Positions 19,042 through 28,126 are shown, counted from the stretch's first letter. The stretch: 64,000 bases of DNA from Vibrio marisflavi CECT 7928 (GCF_921294215.1 NZ_CAKLDM010000002.1:1922001-1986000), one strand, 5' to 3'. The notes: generated by a model not told the origin, from the letters alone. Made by a program: numbers and translations.

Positions 19042-20346
19042 TTAACGGATTTGTAGGATGTTTTGTTGTAGTTGGTTGTGTACTTCAAGCGAACGTGAGT
19101 TTGCTTGGAAGTTACGCTGCGCGGTAATTAAGTCCACCAGCTCTTGGGTCATATCGATGTTGGACTGCTCTAACGTACCACTACTGACACCACCAAATGA
19201 CCCTTTATTCGACTCACCCCAAATTTTATGACCAGAGAACTGAGTCGCATCCCATTGAGTACCACTTTTCTTGTCAAGACCTTGGTCATTGGCAACCCTC
19301 ACCAATGCCAAGCGGCCTAGGATGATATTCTGACCATTCGAATAGGTACCAAGAACACTACCGTTTTCATCAAAGTCAACTTTGGTTAAGAAACCGGTTG
19401 TCGCGCCATCTTGGTCGAACTTAGTCAATTCAAATGGGGCGGCAAATTGTGTCGCAGAATCTAAACCGAAAGATATTTTTTGAAGCCCGTCGGCACCGTT
19501 TAGGTTAATTGGATTCGCACCTTCACCTAATGGTTCTGTCACAACGTTATTACCACTGTTGATGCTCGCCAAAGTGCCGTCATTATTAAACTTCAGCGTA
19601 TTACCGACTTGGCCCAGTGCATTTGTTGCGTCACCACCAACAATATTGACTGGCTTCTCACCTTCACTGTCTGTCACTGTGTAGTACGCTTGCCAAGTAT
19701 TTGCTTGGTTTTGGTCTTTTAGATAATACGCCGTCAGTTTATACGATGAGCCCATTGAGTCATAAATCGTGGATGACGTCGAACGGTTATAAGTTTCAGG
19801 ATCGGTATAGTCAAACAGCGCTGGGTTTTTTAGTTCACCGTTGGCTGGAAGGTTGAATCCAGCCTCAATGTTTGACGTCTCTTTCGGTTTACCAAATTCA
19901 GCAGGAATATTCAGTGGCGAAGGTTCGTAAGAAAGCACATCACCCGTATCCTTATTTACTTGGTAACCAAGAACAAACTCATCGTTCGATGTAACCATGT
20001 AGTTATCTTTATTTAGGTGGAAAGCACCGTTACGGGTTAACTCATTTTGCTGCGGAACGAGGCGATCTTTTGCCACAGCGAAGTAGCCCGTACCTGAAAT
20101 ACGCAAATCCATTGGGTTGTTGGTATAGACACTGGAACCTTCATGGAATTGCTGAGCAACCTTGTTCGCTTGAACACCTTGTCCTGGAGTTGTTTTGGCT
20201 TGGGTAAACAACGAATTAGAATACACATCACCAAACTCTGCACGTGACTCTTTAAAGCCGTAGGTGTTCGCATTCGCGATGTTGTTACTGGTCGTGTTCA
20301 AGTCCAGCTGTGCTGCGGATATCCCGCTTAACGCTACGTATGACAT
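19042..20346 (-). CDS. flgE: Flagellar hook protein FlgE
   Basis: FlgE polymerises into the hook. The N-terminal rod-family helix ALSGISAAQLDLNTTSNNIANANTYGFKESRAEF and the C-terminal SNIDMTQELVDLITAQRNFQANSRSLEVHNQ frame a variable central domain with the FlgE motifs GTGYFAVAKD and RNGAFHLNKDNYMVTS. 434 residues fits Vibrio FlgE. It follows flgD by 28 bp and closes the flgBCDE transcript. Confidence 0.96.
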   Translation of the reverse strand: MSYVALSGISAAQLDLNTTSNNIANANTYGFKESRAEFGDVYSNSLFTQAKTTPGQGVQANKVAQQFHEGSSVYTNNPMDLRISGTGYFAVAKDRLVPQQNELTRNGAFHLNKDNYMVTSNDEFVLGYQVNKDTGDVLSYEPSPLNIPAEFGKPKETSNIEAGFNLPANGELKNPALFDYTDPETYNRSTSSTIYDSMGSSYKLTAYYLKDQNQANTWQAYYTVTDSEGEKPVNIVGGDATNALGQVGNTLKFNNDGTLASINSGNNVVTEPLGEGANPINLNGADGLQKISFGLDSATQFAAPFELTKFDQDGATTGFLTKVDFDENGSVLGTYSNGQNIILGRLALVRVANDQGLDKKSGTQWDATQFSGHKIWGESNKGSFGGVSSGTLEQSNIDMTQELVDLITAQRNFQANSRSLEVHNQLQQNILQIR

Positions 20347-20374
20347 ATTAGAATCTCCTCTCTAGCTAGCGCGA

Positions 20375-21082
20375 TTACGCTTTGCCAACTTCTAGTACTT
20401 CAGCAAGTCGAACTGGTGAATCAAAACCAGCCAGATTGAGCAGTACATTTCCATCACCTTTACCAAGAAGTACACTGTTGACGTTAGCATACGTCGAGAC
20501 AGGGAACTCTTGGTTTTCTCCATCGGCCATACCTGAGGCTCTCACCTTGTATTTGCCGGCTGGCAATGGATTACCGTTATCATCGTTACCGTCCCACTCG
20601 ATTCGGCTGTCACCTGGTGGTTTAGAGCCAACATCGAATGTTCTAACTAATTGTCCTGCTTCATTTTCCACTCTAACCATTAAGTTATTTATTGACTGTG
20701 GAAGCTTCACCATTGCAGCCATACCATCGTTAGCCTGTTTTACCCCAGCCGCTCCGGGCACTAAAACATCACGGCCAACTAACGTCGACGCTTGCAACGC
20801 TTGGTTTGAAGTCATTGAAGCATTCAAATTTTCAAACTGAGTGTTCATCTTACCGATGCCGTCCACCGTTGCGAATGACGCCATCTGTGCGATCATTTGA
20901 TCGTTACTTACTGGCTTAAACGGATCTTGTTGCGACAACTGCTTAGTAAGCAGGGACAAAAAATCTTCCTGTTTCAGGTCTTGTTTACCTGTTGTCTCAT
21001 CTGGCTTGTTCTTGTCCTGAAGAGACTTCAGTTGGTCGATATAGGACAAGCCGCTTTGACCTAGGTTATCAATACCAGCCAT
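20375..21082 (-). CDS. flgD: Flagellar hook-capping protein FlgD
   Basis: FlgD is the scaffold on which hook subunits assemble. The N-terminal helix region contains DLKQEDFLSLLTKQLSQQDPFKPVSNDQMIAQMASF, the defining FlgD motif. The C-terminal ~130 residues form the hook-cap domain with the FLGD-type IEWDGNDDNGNPLPAGKYKVRA. 235 residues. It lies in frame order flgB-C-D-E with short gaps. Confidence 0.96.
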   Translation of the reverse strand: MAGIDNLGQSGLSYIDQLKSLQDKNKPDETTGKQDLKQEDFLSLLTKQLSQQDPFKPVSNDQMIAQMASFATVDGIGKMNTQFENLNASMTSNQALQASTLVGRDVLVPGAAGVKQANDGMAAMVKLPQSINNLMVRVENEAGQLVRTFDVGSKPPGDSRIEWDGNDDNGNPLPAGKYKVRASGMADGENQEFPVSTYANVNSVLLGKGDGNVLLNLAGFDSPVRLAEVLEVGKA

Positions 21083-21094
21083 ATGCTAACTCCC

Positions 21095-21511
21095 TTATTG
21101 TCCCATCTGTAACGTACGCAACAGCATTTGTTTGCTGGCGTCCGCTACCTGAACGTTAGTTTGGTATGCGCGAGAGGCAGAAATCATATTCGCCATTTCT
21201 TCCATTACGTTGACGTTAGACTTATAAATATAGCCTTCTTCGTTCGCAAGTGGATGATCTGGGTTGTATTCTGCGCTAAGAGGCTTATTGCTTTCTACAA
21301 TGCCTAGCACTCTTACCGGAACATTATCGTCCTTGTTGTATCTCGCTTTGTTGAGCTCTGCCCCAAATACTGCATGGCGAGCTTTATATGTCTCTTTCGC
21401 CGAGCTCGAAACACTGTCGGCATTGGCTAAGTTACTAGAAGTAGTGTTTAAACGAACAGACTCAGCGCTCATTGCAGAACCAGTTACATTGAATACGTTA
21501 AATAAGCTCAT
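21095..21511 (-). CDS. flgC: Flagellar proximal rod protein FlgC
   Basis: FlgC is a proximal rod subunit. 138 residues with the N-terminal MSLFNVFNVTGSAMSAESVRLNTTSSNLANADSVSSS and C-terminal VNVMEEMANMISASRAYQTNVQVADASKQMLL signatures. The gap to flgB is 4 bp, so the two are translationally close. Confidence 0.96.
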   Translation of the reverse strand: MSLFNVFNVTGSAMSAESVRLNTTSSNLANADSVSSSAKETYKARHAVFGAELNKARYNKDDNVPVRVLGIVESNKPLSAEYNPDHPLANEEGYIYKSNVNVMEEMANMISASRAYQTNVQVADASKQMLLRTLQMGQ

Positions 21512-21515
21512 CTAA

Positions 21516-21911
21516 CTACTCCCCTTTAATCGCTTTAGTTAAGTTTTTAAACTTACTACCTAAAAATTCAATCGAAGCTTGATGACGAAGTTGATTTTGC
21601 ATAAATAGATTACGCTCTAAATCCACGTCTACTGTATTACCGTCTCCGGTATCAGGTTGAGTCGGGATACGGTAAAGCTTTTCACCAGTGACGGTAAAAG
21701 AGGCAGGAATGTGCCGACCATCCGTTCGACTTAACGAGATAGAGGCATCAGATGTTGCCGCTTGCAAAGCTCTTTTAAAGTCCATACCTCTCGCTTTAAA
21801 ACCTGGCGTATTCGCTTGGGCTATGTTTGTGGATATCACTTCAGCGTTGCGCTCGCGTACTCCCACCGTGTATTGGTGAATACCTAATGCGTTATCAAAA
21901 GAAATAGCCAT
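21516..21911 (-). CDS. flgB: Flagellar proximal rod protein FlgB
   Basis: FlgB begins the rod. I start it at the ATG at 21911 (131 residues, MAISFDNALGIHQYTVGVRERN) because this matches the family and has a GAGG at ribosome-binding distance. The longer frame to 21971 would run through the sigma-54 promoter. The N-domain AEVISTNIAQANTPGFKARGMDFKRAL and the tail FMQNQLRHQASIEFLGSKFKNLTKAIKGE are typical. First gene of flgBCDE. Confidence 0.96.
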   Translation of the reverse strand: MAISFDNALGIHQYTVGVRERNAEVISTNIAQANTPGFKARGMDFKRALQAATSDASISLSRTDGRHIPASFTVTGEKLYRIPTQPDTGDGNTVDVDLERNLFMQNQLRHQASIEFLGSKFKNLTKAIKGE

Positions 21912-21953
21912 AAACTGCCTCAACTTAAATTCTTTGCCTACTGGTAATATCAA

Positions 21954-21971
21954 AAGCAATATGCGTACCAA
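21954..21971 (-). promoter_or_regulatory. Sigma-54 promoter of flgBCDE
   Basis: Minus strand TTGGTACG-CATA-TTGCTT. GG and GC are 10 bp apart; one mismatch (T for C) in the -24 box. It ends about 43 bp before the flgB start and so fixes that start. Confidence 0.8.
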
Positions 21972-22057
21972 CTTTAAACTTCATCGAATATTTGCTTTCA
22001 CAATTGGGATAAAGCAATTAGTGGGCCCAAATTCATACTCCAATTCAAAAGCGGATA

Positions 22058-22088
22058 TTAAAAAGCCCAACATCAATGTTGGGCTTCT
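22058..22088 (-). terminator. Terminator after cheVR
   Basis: AAGCCCAACAT (22063-22073) and ATGTTGGGCTT (22076-22086) form an 11 bp stem with a 2-4 nt loop. On the minus strand it is followed by TTTTAATATCC, about 35 bp after the cheR stop. Confidence 0.85.
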
Positions 22089-22120
22089 AGGTTCGATGAA
22101 AAAATCTTTAGTCTTATGTT

Positions 22121-22948
22121 TTATAACAACTTATAAATAATACCTGGATTACAACGAATCATTTCGAAACGGTCGGTTAGTCCAGTAAGTGACTCCGATG
22201 CTCCCAATAACAGGTAACCACCAGGGTTTAGGCTGTTTGCCATTTGGTTCAGTACTTGAGATTTCATTTCTGGTGAGAAGTAGATCAATACATTACGGCA
22301 AAAGATAATGTCGAACTTGCCGAGCAAGCCATAGCTTTCCATTAAGTTTTGTGGTCTGAAGTTCACTAAACGCTTAACGTTATCTTTAATCTTCATCCGA
22401 CCGTCGCCAGCATCTTCAAAAAATGTCCTACGTCTTTCTGGAGACAGGCCTCGACCTAGTGCCAAGTTGTCATAGATGCCTGCACGACACATATCAAGCA
22501 TGCTTGCAGAAATATCGGTGGCTGTAATTGAGACGCTAGATAGCATTCCGGGACGCTTTTGTTGTGTTTCCAATATAGTCATACCAATAGAATAAGGTTC
22601 TTGCCCGGAGGAACTAGCGGCAGACCAAATTTTTATTGGGCGTTTATTTGCCGCAACTTCTGGTAAAAGTTTGTTGGCCAAAACATCAAATGGGTAAGTA
22701 TCTCGAAACCAAAGAGTTTCGTTCGTTGTCATGGCGTCCACAGCAGCAACACGCAGCTCTCGATTTCTGCCTGTTACCACATCACGCAGCAGATCGGATA
22801 GTGAGCCCAAATTAAACTTGCTCACAAGTGGGCTAAGACGGCTCCGAACTAAATACTGCTTGCTGTCCCCTAGTACAATGCCACATTGGGACTCTAAAAA
22901 ACGACTAAAATCGCGATACTCCTGATCGCTTATAGTTATCGCTGTCAT
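22121..22948 (-). CDS. cheR: Chemotaxis protein methyltransferase CheR
   Basis: CheR methylates glutamates on chemoreceptors using S-adenosylmethionine. 275 residues: an N-terminal helical domain (LESQCGIVLGDSKQYLVRSRL), then the methyltransferase fold with IKIWSAASSSGQEPYSIGM as the SAM-binding motif and FDIIFCRNVLIYF. The order cheV-cheR next to flgB is the Vibrio arrangement. The 10 bp gap after cheV indicates cotranscription. It may serve receptors such as the one at 48895-50454. Confidence 0.96.
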   Translation of the reverse strand: MTAITISDQEYRDFSRFLESQCGIVLGDSKQYLVRSRLSPLVSKFNLGSLSDLLRDVVTGRNRELRVAAVDAMTTNETLWFRDTYPFDVLANKLLPEVAANKRPIKIWSAASSSGQEPYSIGMTILETQQKRPGMLSSVSITATDISASMLDMCRAGIYDNLALGRGLSPERRRTFFEDAGDGRMKIKDNVKRLVNFRPQNLMESYGLLGKFDIIFCRNVLIYFSPEMKSQVLNQMANSLNPGGYLLLGASESLTGLTDRFEMIRCNPGIIYKLL

Positions 22949-22958
22949 TAAGGTCTCT

Positions 22959-23885
22959 TTATTCGCTCACTGCGGCTTTAACCGCATTCCCTAATTCATC
23001 TGGATTAAATTTCGCTATAAATGAGTTCGCACCAACTCTTTCAACCATTGCTTGGTTAAATACACCACTTAATGAAGAATGAAGAATAACGTACAAATCT
23101 TTCAAGTCTGGATGGCGGCGAATTTCTGCAGTTAAGGTATAGCCATCCATTTCTGGCATTTCAATATCAGAAATGACCAATGATATTTGCTCATATATGC
23201 TGCCATCAGCCAACATCTCTATTAGCTTATCGTAGGCTTCCTTACCATCCTTGACGGCTACACATTCAAATCCAATTGATGTAATTGCTCTCTCTACCTG
23301 ACGACGTGCTACCGTCGAATCATCGGCTATAAGTATTCGACGGACAATTTCTTTTTCCGTCTCCACTTGAGCGATTTCTTCACCAATGGAGCTATCCATT
23401 GTTTCATCCAAAGGTGCAATTTCAGCAAGTATTTTCTCAACATCGAGAATTTCAACCAGCTCATTATCAATATTTGTGACCGCAGTTAAATAATTCGCTT
23501 TGCCAGCACCTTCTGGAGGCGGCAATATTGCCTCCCAATGCATGTTGATGATTCTTTCCACAGAAGTAACAAGGAAAGCCTGAACTGTGCGGTTAAATTC
23601 AGCAATAACTACAAAGCACTTTTCAACATCTGTGGTTTGCCTACCTCCTATAGCCATACTCAAATCAATCACAGACACCGTCTGACCACGAATGTGGGCG
23701 ACGCCTCGTACTAATCGATGTAGATTTGGCATTGAAGTAAGCTTAGGGCATTGAAGCACTTCCTTGACCTTAAATACGTTGATACCATAACGCTGAGTAC
23801 CCATTAGCCGGAACGTCAATAGCTCCAATCTATTTTGACCAACGAGTTGCGTACGCTGATTCACCGAATCAAGAATACCCGACAT
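22959..23885 (-). CDS. cheV: Chemotaxis coupling protein CheV (CheW-receiver fusion)
   Basis: CheV couples receptors to CheA and has a phosphorylatable receiver domain. The CheW-like domain covers about residues 15-160 (LLTFRLMGTQRYGINVFKVKEVL, VRGVAHIRGQTVSVIDLS). The receiver domain covers about 188-308: RRILIADDSTVARRQ with the acidic pair, VISDIEMPEMDG with the phospho-accepting Asp, and a C-terminal lysine in FIAKFNPDEL. 308 residues. First gene of cheVR. Confidence 0.96.
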   Translation of the reverse strand: MSGILDSVNQRTQLVGQNRLELLTFRLMGTQRYGINVFKVKEVLQCPKLTSMPNLHRLVRGVAHIRGQTVSVIDLSMAIGGRQTTDVEKCFVVIAEFNRTVQAFLVTSVERIINMHWEAILPPPEGAGKANYLTAVTNIDNELVEILDVEKILAEIAPLDETMDSSIGEEIAQVETEKEIVRRILIADDSTVARRQVERAITSIGFECVAVKDGKEAYDKLIEMLADGSIYEQISLVISDIEMPEMDGYTLTAEIRRHPDLKDLYVILHSSLSGVFNQAMVERVGANSFIAKFNPDELGNAVKAAVSE

Positions 23886-23963
23886 AAGCTCATCTCCATC
23901 TGAAAACTTGTATAATAAAAGTGATAGTCTAAATTTTGGCGAAGTGGAAACCAGAGAAATAGA

Positions 23964-24710
23964 ATGTTCAACTTAACTATACGTTCATATCCTTTGTCCA
24001 TATCTAAGTGTAGAGCTTTATTGAAAGTTTTTTACTTATCTATGGTCTTTTTCTTTGTTTTATTTAGTGCGAGCAGTTATTCCGCGACAAAACAGCAAAT
24101 AATTGAGATACAGAAAGCAGCTCAAAAACATGTATTGAACACTGTAAGGCCCGAGTCTGGCACTAAGTTGGAGGTTCATGCTGCCGATATTGACAATAGA
24201 GTTAGAGCTTCAAATTGCCCTGAACCACTAGAAACATCTTCGACATCATCAAACCCAGCAGCCAGTAATATCACTGTTTTGGTCAAGTGCCCTAGCGATA
24301 ATTGGCGAGTCTATGTTCCTGTTAGGCTCACACTCACAGGGCCGCAAGTTATTGCAAAACACAGCCTCAACCGAGGTCAAGTTATTGCAAAAAGTGATGT
24401 TTACATTGGAATGGTAGATCTACTAAGACAACGTAGACAAGGTTTTTCTTCCGTGAATGGAATTATTGGCGCAAAATTAAAAAGAAACTTACGCGCTGGA
24501 GAAGCCGTTGAAAGTAGTGACATTTGTGTTGTTTGCCGGAACGAAAGTGTCGTGATAAAGGCAATTCACAATGGAATGGCGATAACTACCAAGGGCACTG
24601 CTTTAACGGATGGGTCACAAGGTGAACAGATAAAAGTGAAAAATAACAAATCCAACCGTATAATTGTAGGGAGAGTGACTGGAATCGCTGAAGTAACCGT
24701 ACAGTTTTAG
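23964..24710 (+). CDS. flgA: Flagellar P-ring chaperone FlgA
   Basis: FlgA is the periplasmic chaperone for P-ring assembly. A hydrophobic segment (about residues 20-38) followed by SASSYSA is a signal peptide. The C-terminal ~130 residues form the SAF/ChapFlgA domain with KHSLNRGQVIAKSDVYIGMVDLLRQRRQGF, NGIIGAKLKRNLRAGEAV and NRIIVGRVTGIAEVTVQF. 248 residues. The gene is divergent from cheV; the 78 bp gap carries the plus-strand sequence TTGTATAAT, a possible -10. Confidence 0.93.
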   Translation: MFNLTIRSYPLSISKCRALLKVFYLSMVFFFVLFSASSYSATKQQIIEIQKAAQKHVLNTVRPESGTKLEVHAADIDNRVRASNCPEPLETSSTSSNPAASNITVLVKCPSDNWRVYVPVRLTLTGPQVIAKHSLNRGQVIAKSDVYIGMVDLLRQRRQGFSSVNGIIGAKLKRNLRAGEAVESSDICVVCRNESVVIKAIHNGMAITTKGTALTDGSQGEQIKVKNNKSNRIIVGRVTGIAEVTVQF

Positions 24711-24762
24711 TCTTGAAATGACGTACCTAATTCATATAGATGAATTGTCAAGAAAAAAGTAC

Positions 24763-24789
24763 TAAAGTTATTCCTTTCAAGGTCGATAT
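24763..24789 (+). promoter_or_regulatory. Sigma-28 (FliA) promoter of flgM
   Basis: TAAAGTTA, exactly 11 bp, then GTCGATAT against the consensus TAAAGTTT-N11-GCCGATAA: 7/8 and 6/8 matches. It lies about 40 bp before flgM. A FliA-driven flgM is a well-known feedback loop, since FlgM is the anti-sigma-28 factor. Confidence 0.8.
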
Positions 24790-24827
24790 TGACTGTACAG
24801 GTTCTGATTTTAGCAAAAGGCTTATTT

Positions 24828-25163
24828 ATGGCAGGTATAGATAACATACGTTCTGGCCAATCGATGACATCAACTACGAGGAATACATCTCGTTCGGATG
24901 CAAGCTCATCGAAAAATACAGATGAAGCAAGAAAGAGTGCTTCAAATACGCGCGATGATGCCGTTTCTTTAAGCCGACAAGGCAAAGAAATCGGTGAGAT
25001 GCACAATCAAATGGCAGCAAAGCCAGCCTTTGATAGTGCTAAGGTTGCCGCTATTAAAGAAGCGATTGCGAATGGCTCGTACACTGTGGACCCTGAAAAG
25101 CTTGCTGATAACCTCATTAAGTTCGAAAAAGAACTTCGTGGACACTCTGACGGCAACGGATAA
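24828..25163 (+). CDS. flgM: Anti-sigma-28 factor FlgM
   Basis: FlgM holds FliA inactive until it is secreted through the completed hook. I start it at the ATG at 24828 (111 residues), preceded by AAAAGG; an in-frame TTG lies upstream at 24789, but it falls inside the sigma-28 promoter. The N-terminal half is polar and disordered, rich in Ser/Thr/Asn, as expected for an exported chaperone-free protein. The C-terminal half, with DDAVSLSRQGKEIGEMH and VAAIKEAIANGSYTVDPEKLADNLIKFE, is the FliA-binding domain. flgN follows by 7 bp. Confidence 0.93.
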   Translation: MAGIDNIRSGQSMTSTTRNTSRSDASSSKNTDEARKSASNTRDDAVSLSRQGKEIGEMHNQMAAKPAFDSAKVAAIKEAIANGSYTVDPEKLADNLIKFEKELRGHSDGNG

Positions 25164-25170
25164 ATAAGTC

Positions 25171-25596
25171 ATGGCAGCACTGGATAGTTTATTGGATTTT
25201 CAACTTAAAAATGCAACGGACCTGTCACTCTTGTTAGAGAAGGAAAAAGTAGCCATTGCGACCAGAGTTGCCAAAGACATAGAAAACCTCGCTCAAGAAA
25301 AACTAGAGCTTATTTCTCAGCTACATAAAACCGATCAACGCATCGGCACCCACCCAGATATTTCAGAGCAAAAAGACAACACAGAAGTTTCTAATAAGAT
25401 TGATCAAATCCGATCTATTGTACACGAATGTCAACTAGCTAACTTAGTCAATGGCGAAGCATTAAAACGGGCTCAACTTAGCTTTAACAAACTCAATAAC
25501 TTAATGCAGCAAAGCCAAGGTAAAATTGGTATGACCTATGATTCGGGCGGTCAAACTCAAGCCATTTCGACTTTAGGTACCAATATTAAAGCTTAG
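25171..25596 (+). CDS. flgN: Flagellar export chaperone FlgN
   Basis: FlgN is the cytoplasmic chaperone that delivers the hook-associated proteins FlgK and FlgL. The 141-residue protein is almost wholly helical and charged, with a FlgN-like LLEKEKVAIATRVAKDIENLAQEKLELISQL segment, and lies directly after flgM as in all Vibrio. Its clients are the flgK and flgL products of this window. Confidence 0.9.
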   Translation: MAALDSLLDFQLKNATDLSLLLEKEKVAIATRVAKDIENLAQEKLELISQLHKTDQRIGTHPDISEQKDNTEVSNKIDQIRSIVHECQLANLVNGEALKRAQLSFNKLNNLMQQSQGKIGMTYDSGGQTQAISTLGTNIKA

Positions 25597-25620
25597 TTTT
25601 ATATACAGTAGAATATACAG

Positions 25621-25651
25621 AAAAACGGCAACCCATATAGTTGCCGTTTTT
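25621..25651. terminator. Bidirectional terminator between flgN and flgP
   Basis: AAAAACGGCAAC and GTTGCCGTTTTT form a 12 bp stem with a 7 nt loop, with T-tracts in both directions. It serves the convergent flgMN and flgOP transcripts. Confidence 0.9.
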
Positions 25652-25705
25652 CATTTCTGCCCAATTAAATTTGGGCAGAAGGAGAGATGAAGACGAATAT
25701 ATCCA

Positions 25706-26137
25706 CTAGAAGATCGTTTGCTGGCGATTTTCTGGCACTTGGGTTACTTCGCCAAAGTCGCGTAGCTTGTTCATTTTCAGAATATCGAGCCTTAATTCTG
25801 TTACGTAGCTATCACCTACTTTGTAGGCCCGAACCACTTCAGCACCACGAATAACACCATCTACTGCGCCGGATGTAAGTTCAGAACCTAAACGCTGATC
25901 TTTTAAATCCGCCCGCCCGCTCACTCGCATACCGTAGACTTGCTCAGCAAGCTCGCGATAAGCATCAATCTTAGAAGCTCTCATTGCTCTAACTTGACGC
26001 TCTTCAACATTACGCCCTTTTTGCTCACTAATGCTGGCGTATCCAACTGCGGTGAGCCAGTTATCCTTGCGAATAGCTGTCAATGGCTGGCAGCCAACTA
26101 ATGTGAAAATCACGACTGCTAAAATCCAATTTCTCAT
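25706..26137 (-). CDS. flgP: Flagellar outer-membrane lipoprotein FlgP (LPP20 family)
   Basis: FlgP is a lipoprotein of the Vibrio basal-body outer ring. The signal MRNWILAVVIFTLVGC ends in a lipobox with Cys16 lipidated. The LPP20 domain is seen in ERQVRAMRASKIDAYRELAEQVYG. 143 residues. It is cotranscribed with flgO (12 bp gap), and both belong to the H-ring/disk apparatus with FlgT. Confidence 0.92.
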   Translation of the reverse strand: MRNWILAVVIFTLVGCQPLTAIRKDNWLTAVGYASISEQKGRNVEERQVRAMRASKIDAYRELAEQVYGMRVSGRADLKDQRLGSELTSGAVDGVIRGAEVVRAYKVGDSYVTELRLDILKMNKLRDFGEVTQVPENRQQTIF

Positions 26138-26148
26138 AACAATCCCTC

Positions 26149-26793
26149 CTATGGACGCAAGATAACCGTGTAAGGCTCTTTAATGGATGGATCGGAACGA
26201 ATGATGACACCATCTTCTGTTCGCATGCTATTTAGGGTATCCAAATCTCGACCAATTCTATCCGCTGGCAAGAACCCTTGCGCCGTTGCTACTACAATAC
26301 GAGATTGCATACCAACCACACGAGCATTTATCAAAACGCCACCTTCTTGACGCAACATGGTTCCCGTAAGCACATATTGGATTTCTTGCTCTTGAGCCAA
26401 GTCTTTCCAATCTCGACTAAACGCAAAATCACCTTGATTGGTCACTTGGATTGAGCCAGTAGTCTTAAAGTCCACAACCTTAAACCCTCTGCGCTGGAAC
26501 TGGTGGATAAACCCATCAGACATGGAATTACCGAGCCAGTTTGTAGCATCCAGATTTTGCAGGTCAACGAACGATGTCACCGCAATGGGTGTTCGCGCTG
26601 ACACACTGGTGTTAGACACCATCAGATCTTCCGTCATACTTTCGACGAAAAAGTCTAAAGTGTGGCGAGGGCTTTCCATCAACATAAATTGCGACCCGCT
26701 ATACGGCTCCTTACCATTGTATATCGGGGAATAAGCACAAGCAGTCAAAAAGACCACTGGTATGTACATTAGCCATCTTTTCATTCTCTTCAT
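26149..26793 (-). CDS. flgO: Flagellar outer-membrane protein FlgO
   Basis: FlgO is required for outer-membrane ring stability in Vibrio polar flagella. The 214-residue protein carries a lipoprotein signal with V-F-L-T-A-C, Cys19 in the numbering from the first Met. The FlgO domain contains PIAVTSFVDLQNLDATNWLGNSMSDGFIHQFQRRGFKVVDF and IQYVLTGTMLRQEGGVLINARVV. Upstream there may be a weak sigma-54 site near 26908-26924. It is divergent from flgT. Confidence 0.92.
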   Translation of the reverse strand: MKRMKRWLMYIPVVFLTACAYSPIYNGKEPYSGSQFMLMESPRHTLDFFVESMTEDLMVSNTSVSARTPIAVTSFVDLQNLDATNWLGNSMSDGFIHQFQRRGFKVVDFKTTGSIQVTNQGDFAFSRDWKDLAQEQEIQYVLTGTMLRQEGGVLINARVVGMQSRIVVATAQGFLPADRIGRDLDTLNSMRTEDGVIIRSDPSIKEPYTVILRP

Positions 26794-26834
26794 CTCCAGA
26801 TTTTCTTAGACACTATGTTCAAGCTTTTCTCTAG

Positions 26835-26852
26835 CTGGAACATTAATTGCTT
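26835..26852 (+). promoter_or_regulatory. Sigma-54 promoter of flgT
   Basis: CTGGAACA-TTAA-TTGCTT: GG and GC are 10 bp apart and the -12 box is perfect; the -24 box has A for C. It lies about 90 bp before the flgT start. Confidence 0.65.
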
Positions 26853-26907
26853 TCACATTTACTGTTACGTTTATAAAAGCTGTGTCTAGAGCTACTGAAA
26901 TAACTGA

Positions 26908-26924
26908 AGCAAAAACTATACCCA
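26908..26924 (-). promoter_or_regulatory. Weak sigma-54-like site before flgOP
   Basis: On the minus strand TGGGTATAGTTTTTGCT has GG and GC 10 bp apart but poor flanks. It is about 115 bp before flgO and is the only candidate I see on that strand. Confidence 0.3.
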
Positions 26925-26939
26925 ACTGGATATAATGCG

Positions 26940-28073
26940 ATGAAAAAGTTTCTATTTATCTTAATTTCAATTTGTTACTCACTTGTACACACTACATTTG
27001 TGCAAGCAAATTGGTATGAGGTAACCGGCACGTCTACTGTCGTTTCGTCTAACGAGATGGCAAAACTTCATGCCCTAGAAGATGCGATTTACCGAGCCGT
27101 TAGTTTTTCTGGCGCAGACATTGGCAGCATCAGCAATATAAGGCCACTCCTACATGCTGATAAAAAAGAGTACCAGTTTGCCAATAGTGAGATCCGCTAT
27201 ATCCTTGTTGACCGCTATATCTCTACTAACAATATGATGTATGCCTCCATCCGGATAGATATCTACCCATCGGCAACAGGTTGCCACGTGGAACAATACA
27301 AAAAGACTGCATTACTCAGCAACATAGATGTCGCTTCCCCCCAACAAGCAGTAATGGGTCAGATTTATTCCGTAGGGGATGACTTCACCAAGATCGTTAA
27401 CAGCCAAATTAACGACCAATCTGTTAGCTTTGTATCTGTCGGTACTACAGACTTTGCTATTGCCAAAAACGATCCAACTCGCATACAGATGATTTCTCAA
27501 GATACCGGAGCTCAATACTTAATTAGTGGTGAGATAACGGACTTAACCGCAACGGTAGACAAAAAACTTATTCGAGATGATGTCATAAACCGTCAGTTTG
27601 CCGTCGATATTCAAGTTTATGACGGTAAAACTGGTCACGAAGTGTTTAGCAGAAAGTACCGTGAAGTTGCAATGTGGCCTTTTGCAAAAACCAGTCAAGT
27701 TGATACAAAAAGTGCGCGATTCTGGGCTTCAACATATGGCGAAATGCTCATACGCGTGAGCCGTAATATCATGTTAGATTTGGAAGCCGAATTAGCCTGC
27801 AAAATCACACTACCAGAAGTGGTTGCTAAGTTTGGCGATAAAATTACTATCGACTTAGGACGAATTCACGGCGTACAAACAGGTGACAAACTGCATTTGT
27901 GGCATACCAGCTCCTTTATCGATCAAAATGGCCTACCGAGAACAAAAGTATCGCAAACTGACATCACTTTAACGGTATCAAGAGTGTATGACAAAGGCGC
28001 AGAAGTAACCGTTGATCAACAAGATATGGCAACAAGCGTACAAATTGGCGATGTAATGAACAAACAGTTATAA
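26940..28073 (+). CDS. flgT: Flagellar H-ring protein FlgT
   Basis: FlgT forms the H ring around the LP ring in Na+-driven Vibrio motors and helps place the MotX/MotY T ring. The 377-residue protein has a signal peptide (MKKFLFILISICYSLVHTTFVQA) followed by NWYEVTGTSTVVSSNEMAKLHALEDAIYRAV. The middle and C-terminal domains follow the known three-domain architecture. It is divergent from flgOP with which it works. It marks the end of the flagellar region; a tRNA-Arg gene comes next. Confidence 0.93.
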   Translation: MKKFLFILISICYSLVHTTFVQANWYEVTGTSTVVSSNEMAKLHALEDAIYRAVSFSGADIGSISNIRPLLHADKKEYQFANSEIRYILVDRYISTNNMMYASIRIDIYPSATGCHVEQYKKTALLSNIDVASPQQAVMGQIYSVGDDFTKIVNSQINDQSVSFVSVGTTDFAIAKNDPTRIQMISQDTGAQYLISGEITDLTATVDKKLIRDDVINRQFAVDIQVYDGKTGHEVFSRKYREVAMWPFAKTSQVDTKSARFWASTYGEMLIRVSRNIMLDLEAELACKITLPEVVAKFGDKITIDLGRIHGVQTGDKLHLWHTSSFIDQNGLPRTKVSQTDITLTVSRVYDKGAEVTVDQQDMATSVQIGDVMNKQL

Positions 28074-28126
28074 AAGCACTAAATGAAGGTTAACATCTTA
28101 AAAGAATTAAGTATCATATGACCTAT

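Noticed and set aside
26908..26924. A good sigma-54 promoter before flgO
   Set aside because: The spacing is right but flanks are poor; kept only as a low-confidence site.
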